Source of the DNA: VRUE01 sp036379955
Lineage (GTDB): Bacteria > Actinomycetota > Thermoleophilia > Solirubrobacterales > 70-9
Assembly: GCA_036379955.1 (NCBI GenBank)
Contig: DASVFR010000044.1
Coordinates: forward strand, 1 to 64,000
Length of the DNA stretch: 64,000 bases
Reading direction: 5' to 3'
Position numbers and translations under genes: made by a program. Shown one piece after another: positions 42,214 through 49,052 of this stretch; position 1 is the stretch's first letter, and each line of letters starts with the position of its first letter. The notes below the pieces were generated by a model. The model had not been told where the DNA came from and did not search any database. It worked only from the letters and a program-made list of their open reading frames with translations.

Positions 42214-42217
42214 CGGC

Positions 42218-43036
42218 TCATCCTCCTCGTTCGGTTCGCGGCTCCGGGTCGAAGACCCGCCAGCTTCCTTCGCGATCGCGATCCGGGACCGCGACCACCA
42301 CCCCATTCACCGTCGTCTCCTTGATCGGCGCGACGCCGACCCAGTCGTCGGCGCCAGACCAGACGAGATCGTCGGGCGCGGTCACCCGCACGCCCAGCAA
42401 CTTCGCCAGCTCGCCCGCCACCGGATTCTCACCCCGACCGGTGTTGCAGGAGAAGAGACGAACCGGGCGTCCACGCCAGCGCTCGTCAGCCCGAATCAGC
42501 TCGGCGATCTCGCTCGCGCCCAGCTCCCGTCCGTCGAACACAACGCAGTCGGAGCGGCCGTGAGCGTCGAGCGTGTACTCGCCGGGAAAGGGCGGCAGGC
42601 TCTTTGCCGCCTCGCACAGGCCTCCTTCGTCGGACGGGTAATAGGCCATGCCGCCCGCGGTGGGGATCCGCTTCCCCCAGGCCGTCTCCACCGCCGCAGA
42701 CCCGAATCCTCCCGAAGCCGGGCCGTCCCAATCGCCCCTCCGCTCGCCCTCGGCGAGCTGCCACGAGCCCGACCCTCCGCTATCCCGGGAGCCGTGCTGG
42801 GAGAGCCAGTCCTCACCGGCCGCTCGCGCGGCAACCGCCGCCTCCCCCGCCTGTCGGACCAGAGTCCTCGCCCTTGCGACGAGCGCTGCCACGTGCCGCA
42901 GCTCGGGCTCCTTCACCGCCTGAGCCTGGATCGGCTCGAGGCTGACGCGATCGAGAGCGTGAAAGCGATCGAGAACGCGACCGAGGCGGTCGAGCGCCCC
43001 CGTCAACTCCGCGCTGATCTTGCCGAGGTCGGACAC
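42218..43036 (-). CDS. WXG100-like helical N-terminus fused to a clan-CD protease-like domain: candidate secreted effector
   Basis: A 272-residue protein. Residues 1-80 are an antiparallel-helix segment of the size used for type VII targeting. A Gly/Ser-rich linker follows. Residues about 115-265 resemble C-terminal domains of polymorphic toxins with a His-Gly (LDAHGRSD, H159) and a Cys in LFSCNTG (C197), the arrangement of clan CD cysteine peptidases such as C80/gingipain-like domains. A domain beginning with helices and ending in this fold suggests an exported toxin or self-processing protein. GTG start. The two genes after it may give immunity. Confidence 0.6.
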   Translation of the reverse strand: MSDLGKISAELTGALDRLGRVLDRFHALDRVSLEPIQAQAVKEPELRHVAALVARARTLVRQAGEAAVAARAAGEDWLSQHGSRDSGGSGSWQLAEGERRGDWDGPASGGFGSAAVETAWGKRIPTAGGMAYYPSDEGGLCEAAKSLPPFPGEYTLDAHGRSDCVVFDGRELGASEIAELIRADERWRGRPVRLFSCNTGRGENPVAGELAKLLGVRVTAPDDLVWSGADDWVGVAPIKETTVNGVVVAVPDRDREGSWRVFDPEPRTERGG

Positions 43037-43050
43037 CGGACCGAACCCAT

Positions 43051-44403
43051 TCAGGAGCAGCGTTCGCTGGTGGCCGAGAGCGTCTGCGGGCCGCCGCCTT
43101 CGGCGCCGAAGCTAGGAGTCCGTCCGAATGCCTCTCCGGGCCTGTACCACCACCTACCTTCGGCGTGGAACATGCGCAGGTCGCCGCTGAAGAGACGGCA
43201 CTGGCCGGCGTATTCGCCAGTCGCGTCTCGAATCGGGATTTCGGCGAAGAGCCACAGTTCGTTGGGGTTGGTCGGGTTGCGCGAACTGGGTTCTACGTGG
43301 ATGTGTTCGAGACCAACGTTCGGCCTGTATTTCCGCTCGGCCGCGATGAAGTCTCCCTCGTCGATCCCCTCTTGTGAGGTGAACGTCCAGTAGTAGATGC
43401 CATAGGCGGCCCCGTAATAGCCTTCGTCGACGTCCCGCCAATAGCGGAGATACATCCTGCGGGCGGCGTCGTACCGAGACGCGGGCCTGGAGCCGGGCTC
43501 GCTTTCGTAGTTTTCTTCGTAGCCCGGCTCTTCGTAGGCTTCTTCATAGTTTTCTTCGTAATTTTCTTCGTAGTCCGATTCGTAGGGTTCTTCTTCGTAG
43601 TAAGACGAGGCGGTCGCGGTGTCGTATCCGCTGGGCTGGCTGTTGCCGATCACCACGAAGGCGACGATGCTGAGAAGCAAGCCCACGGTGGCGCCGGACA
43701 GGTAGATCACGTTGAGGCGATCCATCCCCGCCGGTTGGGCGGCCGGCTGGAATTCGGCGGCCGGGGCCGGACCGACGCCGGCGGGTTTCGGAGGAGCCAT
43801 GCCGCGCCGCAACTGATGCTCGACGCCGAAGGCACTGAGCCCGCGCATCTCGAAGCGGACCCGGACCATGTCGTCCTCTTCGGGGACCTTGTCGACGGTG
43901 GCGGCGATCTCGCCGCGCATCAGGGTCCGCAGGACCACCTCGACGATGGCGAGAAAGGCAAAGGGGACGATCAGCACGACGGCGGCCGCCAAACCGAGCG
44001 TGAAGCCGATCGACACGGCGAGCCAACCGGCGAGGCAGCCGCCGGCGTCGTCGGCCTCCGAGAGGACCGCCGCCCCGGCGATCGCCCCGAGCATCGGCAG
44101 CTTGATACCGAACATGATCGGCCCCATGCCGGCGCTGCCTTTGAAGTTGACCTCACGAGCGACGACCCGACCCGGTGAGGTCCGCTCGGCGTCGATCGCG
44201 AAGACTCCCGTCGGGAAGCCGAAGCGATGATCGTGCACCCCTTCGACGTAGACGGCCACGAGTTCGGTGGCGCGGGAGACGTCTATGCCCCGCATCTCGA
44301 AGGTCTCCGTGCGCAGGACCCAGTTACGGGCCACGATCGCGATCACGAAGGCGATCGCCTGCAGCGTCAGGACGACGATCAGGATCGCCAGGAACAGGTT
44401 CAA
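43051..44403 (-). CDS. Multi-pass membrane protein with acidic Tyr-Glu repeat
   Basis: A 450-residue protein. TM segments lie near 2-26, 95-115, 128-165 (one long or two) and 232-257. A following low-complexity stretch repeats Y-E-E-N/A units (near residues 270-302). The final 140 residues (RYDAARRMYLRYWRDVDEGYYGAAYGIYYWTFTS region onward) form an NTF2/SnoaL-like alpha-beta domain by appearance. TTG start overlaps the upstream TPR gene stop by 4 nt. It may be a membrane platform of the locus. No family recognised. Confidence 0.65.
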   Translation of the reverse strand: MNLFLAILIVVLTLQAIAFVIAIVARNWVLRTETFEMRGIDVSRATELVAVYVEGVHDHRFGFPTGVFAIDAERTSPGRVVAREVNFKGSAGMGPIMFGIKLPMLGAIAGAAVLSEADDAGGCLAGWLAVSIGFTLGLAAAVVLIVPFAFLAIVEVVLRTLMRGEIAATVDKVPEEDDMVRVRFEMRGLSAFGVEHQLRRGMAPPKPAGVGPAPAAEFQPAAQPAGMDRLNVIYLSGATVGLLLSIVAFVVIGNSQPSGYDTATASSYYEEEPYESDYEENYEENYEEAYEEPGYEENYESEPGSRPASRYDAARRMYLRYWRDVDEGYYGAAYGIYYWTFTSQEGIDEGDFIAAERKYRPNVGLEHIHVEPSSRNPTNPNELWLFAEIPIRDATGEYAGQCRLFSGDLRMFHAEGRWWYRPGEAFGRTPSFGAEGGGPQTLSATSERCS

Positions 44404-45578
44404 GACTCCACCCCCTCCGCCCAGGGCAGCTTCTCCCTCAGCCCGGTGTGGACGATCTTCACCAGCGAGCCCTCGGCGACGACTTCGAACATTTCACCGC
44501 TCGCCTTGGGACCGTCGTACAGCACCTTCCAGTGCGGCTTCGAGCGCATCCGGTTGAGCACGGGAAGGAGGAGGAAGCCGCTTGCCACGGCGATGATCGA
44601 GCGTAGGTCGACGCGGCCCGTGTAAGCGCGACTCTCCGCCTCGACGCCCCAGAGGCGGAACGGCCGAACCCTGTCCTCGGCCTCCGGCGCGCCGATCGCG
44701 CACCACGCCGCCCACTCGATCAGGTCCTGGTAGCGGCGCAGGTCGTCTTCGCTCGCCAGGGGCAGGAGCCCTACCCGAGCCGCGTCGATCAGCGCGGTCA
44801 CGGTGTTCGAGCGCAATGCGAGGTCGTCGCTGCCGGCGCCGATCGCGAGCTTCGCTTCCGCCAGCGCTTGCTCGGGCTCGCTGAGGGCCGCGTGCGCCTC
44901 GCAGCGATGCGAACGCATCCACGGGCTGGGTTCCGTCCGCAGGACCCGTTCGGCCTCGTCGAGGGTCTGCAACGCTTCCCCGGGAACGTTGAGGTCAAGC
45001 TGCAGGACCGCCTTCCAGGTGTACGCGTCGGCGGTCGTCTCGCCGGCGGAAATCGCCGCTTCGAGTGCCGCCAGCCCCTCCTTGCGCAACACCTCGTTCG
45101 CGCTTCCTCCCGAACGCGAGGAAATCGCCGCCAGCCATCCGAAGGCGGCGTCCGCCTCCCGAGCTCCCGCGAAGCGCGTGCGGGCGTCGTTGGCGACCCG
45201 CAGCGCCTCGTCGAGCCTCCCGCTCGCGAGCAGTTCCTCGAGGATGCGCCAGAGATCGCCCAGCTCGTCGACGCGAGTCTCGGGCTCGGCGGAGAATTCC
45301 TCGCGCAGCCGCTCGAGGTCAATGGTTTCGTCGACGACGCCGCGCTTGAGCTGCTGCTCGAGGGCGGCGATGATCTGCAGCGCCTGCTCGACCTTGCGCT
45401 TCGCCACCTCCGAGGTGACGTTCTCACGCGTCTTGCTGCGCCAGTGACGCCGCTTTTTGGAGATGTTTTCGTCGAGCATCTCCTCCGGGTCGGGGGGGAC
45501 ACCGAAGAAGCGCCGGATGTCAGGCGGCTCCGGACGGGCCGGCAGGTCGAGCGATTCGAGCCAGGGGGCGACCTCCAT
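44400..45578 (-). CDS. TPR-containing protein with J-domain-like N-terminus, HSP70-associated
   Basis: A 392-residue protein. Residues 22-50 (RRFFGVPPDPEEMLDENISKKRR) resemble a degenerate DnaJ J-domain start but lack the HPD tripeptide. Residues about 100-290 are tandem helices with TPR spacing (LEELLASGRLDEALRVAND, AAHAALSEPEQALAEAKLAIGA). A hydrophobic segment near 330-345 could be a TM helix. It starts 10 nt after the HSP70-like gene, suggesting a co-chaperone or adaptor for it. The J-domain idea is inference from pattern. Confidence 0.6.
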   Translation of the reverse strand: MEVAPWLESLDLPARPEPPDIRRFFGVPPDPEEMLDENISKKRRHWRSKTRENVTSEVAKRKVEQALQIIAALEQQLKRGVVDETIDLERLREEFSAEPETRVDELGDLWRILEELLASGRLDEALRVANDARTRFAGAREADAAFGWLAAISSRSGGSANEVLRKEGLAALEAAISAGETTADAYTWKAVLQLDLNVPGEALQTLDEAERVLRTEPSPWMRSHRCEAHAALSEPEQALAEAKLAIGAGSDDLALRSNTVTALIDAARVGLLPLASEDDLRRYQDLIEWAAWCAIGAPEAEDRVRPFRLWGVEAESRAYTGRVDLRSIIAVASGFLLLPVLNRMRSKPHWKVLYDGPKASGEMFEVVAEGSLVKIVHTGLREKLPWAEGVES

Positions 45579-45588
45579 CGGACGTCCC

Positions 45589-47130
45589 CTAGCTGACCTC
45601 GGCGCGCTCCAGGAACTCGCGCGCGTCGGCGCGCTCCCGGTCGCTGAGCAGGCCCTTGTGCTCGACGCTGAGCTCGGTCAGCAGCTGACCGCTGACACCG
45701 TCGTAGAGCCGCACGTCGATCAGCTGGTCGGCGGTGTACTGGATCTCACAACGGAGCGGGTGGCCGCGATGGACCGGCTCGGCGAGCTGCCCGCTCGACT
45801 TGCCCAACTCGCGGACGAAGTCGAGGTCGCGATCGCTTCCCTCGTTGAGGACAAGCTCCACTTCCCGCTGCCCCTCGCTTGCCGCCGCGAACTCATGGGT
45901 GGAGGAGTGCGGGATCGGCGTCCCGTCCGGGATCACCACCTGGTTGATCAGCTGCGTCGACTGCTCCGACTCGAGCAGCGTGATCCCCAGGGCGTGCGAG
46001 GCCGCGTCCACCGGCTTCGGGCGCTGGGCGAGCTCTGAGCGCGGGTCGAGCGAGTCGCCGAGCTTGGCCCCGAGCAGCGCCGCGCCCCGCGCCACGTCCT
46101 CGTCGAGGTTCTTGGTCAACGTGGGTTTCGAGCCGGTGATCCGCTCGACCATCTCCTGGAAGACCGGGATGCGGCTCGAGCCGCCGACCATCAGAACGTC
46201 GTCGACGTCCGATCCCTTCATCTCGGCGCGATCCAGCGCATTGAGAATCGCGTCCTCGACCAGTTCGATCCGTTCCTCGATCAGCCCCTCGAATTCCCCG
46301 CGCGAGAGGGTGAACATGACCGGCTTGCCGCTGACCGGCAGCGGTCGGGTGGCGGACTCGCGGGTGGAGAGCTCCTGCTTGATCTCCTCGGCGAGAACCG
46401 TCGCGGCGTTGAGCGTCCAGCCGTCTTCGGTCAGATCCTGCCCGGTCTCCTGCTGGGCGACCTCGATCATCCGCTCCAGGATCGCCTCGTCGAAGTCGGC
46501 GCCGCCCAGCTCACGATCCCCGCTGGTGGCGATCACCTCCGTCTCGCCACCTTCGCCGTAGCGCATGATCGTCACGTCGAACGTGCCGCCGCCGAGATCG
46601 AAGACGAGCAGCCTTCCCGGGTCCGGGCGGTTGTCCACACCATGCACGATCGCCGCGGCGGTCGGCTCGTTGACGATCTGCAGCACCTCGAGGCCGGCGA
46701 TCTCTCCGGCGCTTCGAGTCGCCGCTCGCTCGGGCTCGCCGAAGTAGTGGGGAACGGTGATGACCGCTTGCGATACCGGGCCGCCGAAATGCTGTTCGGC
46801 CATGTTCTTCAGCTTCTTGAGGATCAGCGAGGAGAGCTCCTCCGGCGTCCACGCCTTGTCATCGACCTCGAAGGGCTGTCCGTTCTTGAGGAAGGTCGGA
46901 GTGCCCATCCCACGCTTGAATATGCGGGCGACACGCTGAGGTTCGACCTTGGCGTAGTCGCGAGCGAGACGACCCACGACCACGTTCCCGTCCTGCTCGA
47001 AGTGGACGACGCTGGGAATGATCCGGTCGCCGCTCTCGTCGGTTATCACGGTCACCAGACCCGCCTCGTCCGCATAGGCGACGACGCTGTTGGTGGTACC
47101 GAGATCTATTCCGATCACCGGGGTGCTCAC
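45589..47130 (-). CDS. HSP70 (DnaK)-family protein, lid-less
   Basis: A 513-residue HSP70 homologue. The nucleotide-binding domain is complete: IGIDLGTTNSVVAY phosphate-1 motif, VITVPHYFGEPER, LLVFDLGGGTFDVTIM phosphate-2 and VLMVGGSSRIPVFQ adenosine motif. A beta-sandwich substrate domain follows (ALGITLLES, DGTPIPHSS), but the C-terminal helical lid is reduced, making it about 100 residues shorter than DnaK. The GTG start shares one base with the stop of a GrpE-like gene. Its location among FtsK and small helical secretion-type proteins suggests a dedicated chaperone, not the housekeeping DnaK. Confidence 0.92.
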   Translation of the reverse strand: MSTPVIGIDLGTTNSVVAYADEAGLVTVITDESGDRIIPSVVHFEQDGNVVVGRLARDYAKVEPQRVARIFKRGMGTPTFLKNGQPFEVDDKAWTPEELSSLILKKLKNMAEQHFGGPVSQAVITVPHYFGEPERAATRSAGEIAGLEVLQIVNEPTAAAIVHGVDNRPDPGRLLVFDLGGGTFDVTIMRYGEGGETEVIATSGDRELGGADFDEAILERMIEVAQQETGQDLTEDGWTLNAATVLAEEIKQELSTRESATRPLPVSGKPVMFTLSRGEFEGLIEERIELVEDAILNALDRAEMKGSDVDDVLMVGGSSRIPVFQEMVERITGSKPTLTKNLDEDVARGAALLGAKLGDSLDPRSELAQRPKPVDAASHALGITLLESEQSTQLINQVVIPDGTPIPHSSTHEFAAASEGQREVELVLNEGSDRDLDFVRELGKSSGQLAEPVHRGHPLRCEIQYTADQLIDVRLYDGVSGQLLTELSVEHKGLLSDRERADAREFLERAEVS

Positions 47131-47630
47131 TATGACTCTCCTCCCGTTCCGACTTCCACTTTTGCCCGGGCCACGACTTCGCCGAGCGTCTCGAGGCCAG
47201 GTTCGAGCAGCTCGACGATCATGGCCGGGCCGTCGCCGGCGGTCCCCTCGACCGCCTCGTGCCTCTGCGGGTCAAACGATTCGCCGACCTCGCCGAACTC
47301 CTCGTAACCGGCACCCACCAACACCCGCTCCAACTCGGACGCAATCGCGTCCTTCGTGTCAGGATCGAAGTCGAGCTTGCGCACCATCCCCAGAACCCGG
47401 CGCAGGCCGTTGACCAGGGGCCGCTGCTCGCGATCGGCGAGCCGCTTCTCGGCGAGGTCGAGGCGGTGGTGTAGCTCCGCCACCCCGTCGTGGCGCTTCA
47501 GCGCGGTGACCACGTGCGGAAGCACCTGATCGAGCTCGTGCCTGAGCGCGAGCGCGAGCTCAGAATCCTCCGCCGCGTTCGCCGCGGGAGCCGGGTCGAT
47601 CGCCGCCTCCGCGTCGCGAGTCTCGGTCAT
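47130..47630 (-). CDS. GrpE-like nucleotide exchange factor, divergent
   Basis: A 166-residue protein. A helical N-terminal half with coiled-coil character precedes a C-terminal part with GrpE features: GYEEFGEVGESFDPQRHEAVEG, then a VELLEPGLETLGEVVARAKV strand pattern corresponding to the usual pGY...lRpA.V ending. It lies directly before the HSP70-like gene (stop and start share a base), as expected for its exchange factor. It is more divergent than housekeeping GrpE. ATG start at 47630. Confidence 0.7.
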   Translation of the reverse strand: MTETRDAEAAIDPAPAANAAEDSELALALRHELDQVLPHVVTALKRHDGVAELHHRLDLAEKRLADREQRPLVNGLRRVLGMVRKLDFDPDTKDAIASELERVLVGAGYEEFGEVGESFDPQRHEAVEGTAGDGPAMIVELLEPGLETLGEVVARAKVEVGTGGES

Positions 47631-47649
47631 GGGCGCCGACCTCTCATCT

Positions 47650-47895
47650 TCAGCGCGGGCCTCCGAGCCCGCTCGCCGCCGCCGAAAGCGCCTGCTGCGC
47701 GCCGCGCGCCGCGCTCGTCGCGCGTCCCAGCGAGGAGATCACCCGCCGATCCGCTCCGGTCGCGCTCGAGCCGATGGTCGAGCGCACCCCTGCCTCGACC
47801 CCTCGCACCTGGCGAATTGCCTGGTCGAGCTCGGCGGCCACTTCCCGCAGCTGACGCACGAGTTGGCCATAGTCTCGGGCTGATGCGGTTGTCAC
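47650..47895 (-). CDS. Small helical protein B (WXG100-sized, SATGxDR motif)
   Basis: An 81-residue helical-hairpin-like protein. Helix 1 is about 10-38, then GSSATGADRRV, then helix 2 (ISSLGRATSAARGAQQALSAAA). It is a paralogue of the preceding 88-residue protein, sharing (I)GxSATGxDRxV and the Ala-rich second helix. The WXG tripeptide is replaced by this Gly-containing turn. The GTG at 47895 follows the previous stop by 4 nt. By size and pairing it resembles EsxA/EsxB-type partners; that is inference. Confidence 0.65.
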   Translation of the reverse strand: MTTASARDYGQLVRQLREVAAELDQAIRQVRGVEAGVRSTIGSSATGADRRVISSLGRATSAARGAQQALSAAASGLGGPR

Positions 47896-47899
47896 TGTC

Positions 47900-48166
47900 C
47901 TAGATGGAGGCGCCGTAGTTGCGCGCGGTGCGACTGGCGTGGCCGAGAGCCTGCCCCGCTTGGGCCACGGCACGGCTTGCCGACTGGATGGCGTTTGCGA
48001 CCTCTCGATCCTTACCGGTGGCGCTGCCACCGATCAGCGAGAGGACCTGTTGCGCGGCACGGTCGTATTCCCTGCTCTGCTGCATAAGCGAGCCCGCTGC
48101 TCTATCCGTGGTGTCGCTGAAGGACGAGAGCGAGTGCTTCAGTTGTTGAACCTGGGAATTACCCAT
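47900..48166 (-). CDS. Small helical protein A (WXG100-sized, SATGxDR motif)
   Basis: An 88-residue protein with two predicted helices flanking GGSATGKDREV at about residues 46-56. Paralogous to the next gene. It starts MGNSQVQQLKHSLSSFSDT and ends with a Gly/Ala-rich helix. The pair is encoded downstream of an FtsK-type ATPase and a coiled-coil membrane protein, the expected neighbours of type VII substrates. An AT-rich promoter-like spacer precedes it, so it may be expressed more strongly than the rest. Confidence 0.68.
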   Translation of the reverse strand: MGNSQVQQLKHSLSSFSDTTDRAAGSLMQQSREYDRAAQQVLSLIGGSATGKDREVANAIQSASRAVAQAGQALGHASRTARNYGASI

Positions 48167-48215
48167 AGCGCACGGCGCCGTACCTTACAAAAAAGCCTTA
48201 TATGTGTACGTGCGA
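48167..48215 (-). promoter_or_regulatory. Possible internal promoter for the small helical gene pair
   Basis: The only real intergenic gap in the locus (49 nt) is conspicuously AT-rich (ACATATAAGGCTTTTTTG on the minus strand). TATAAG could serve as -10. No convincing -35 or Shine-Dalgarno close to the ATG is seen. Confidence 0.35.
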
Positions 48216-49052
48216 TTACTTTGCATGTGGAAGTGCCAGCCAGGCGAAGGCGGTCGCTCCCGCACCGATCGCCCCCAGCGCAAGGCCGCCCAGTGCGAGT
48301 GGACCGGCGCTGGCGGTCGCGAACGCGGTGACCGCCATGCCGAGCGCGCAGAGAGACATGGCCGCCCCCCCGTGACCGACCGCTGCCATGCGCGACTCCC
48401 GCGCCGGGGCCTCCGGCAGCAACGGCATTGAGCCACTGGCGCGCCGCGCCGCCAGCGCCGGCAGTGTGGTGACGACCACGGTGGCCTGGACGAAGCAGGC
48501 CAGGGCGACGAGGGCCGGCACGGCCAGCGCGGCGCTGGAGCCCGATAGGCCGGCGACGATCCCGGCCACCGTCGCCACCGCCAGCGCCACTACCAGCCCG
48601 ATCGTCCCCTCGCGGGCCTTTTCCCACCGCTCTTCCCGCCTCAACTCCTCTCGTTCGCGGCGGTGGCGTTCCTCGGCGGCCCGGTTGCGCTCCTCCTCGC
48701 TCAGCCTCGCCTCCTCGGCGGCGAGGGCGTCGCGCGTGTAGACGAAACGGTCGAGGGCCTGCTGGAGTCTCTCGACCAGCTGCCGCGCGTACTCGAGCGG
48801 GTCGGCGGTCTGCCGATCGTCGGGCGCCGCTCGACTCGATCCCCGCTCCAGCGCGATGCCCTCCTCTCGTCCCCGCGTCAGAGTCTCCTCGAGGCGCGAG
48901 ACCACGGCTTCGTGCTCGCGCGCGATGGCGTCGATCTCCGCTTCGCGGCGTTCGCGCTCGGCCGCGACCTGCCGCCTGGCGAGGGCGATTCGCTCCTCCA
49001 GCTGCCGCGGCAGCGACGCCAGCTCCGCCAGCGCTTGGGCGTACTCGCTCAT
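48216..49052 (-). CDS. Coiled-coil protein with four C-terminal membrane helices
   Basis: A 278-residue protein. Residues 5-145 are highly charged coiled coil (for example RREREELRREERWEKARE). Four hydrophobic segments follow at about 151-170, 174-198, 224-245 and 250-274. The start overlaps the FtsK-type ATPase stop by 4 nt (ATGA), so the two are translationally coupled; it could anchor that ATPase or form the membrane channel. No named family. Confidence 0.68.
   Translation of the reverse strand: MSEYAQALAELASLPRQLEERIALARRQVAAERERREAEIDAIAREHEAVVSRLEETLTRGREEGIALERGSSRAAPDDRQTADPLEYARQLVERLQQALDRFVYTRDALAAEEARLSEEERNRAAEERHRREREELRREERWEKAREGTIGLVVALAVATVAGIVAGLSGSSAALAVPALVALACFVQATVVVTTLPALAARRASGSMPLLPEAPARESRMAAVGHGGAAMSLCALGMAVTAFATASAGPLALGGLALGAIGAGATAFAWLALPHAK

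Noticed and set aside
43505..43600. CRISPR-like or tandem DNA repeat
   Set aside because: The periodicity is codon-level (Tyr-Glu-Glu) inside a continuous reading frame. No array with unique spacers was seen anywhere in the window.
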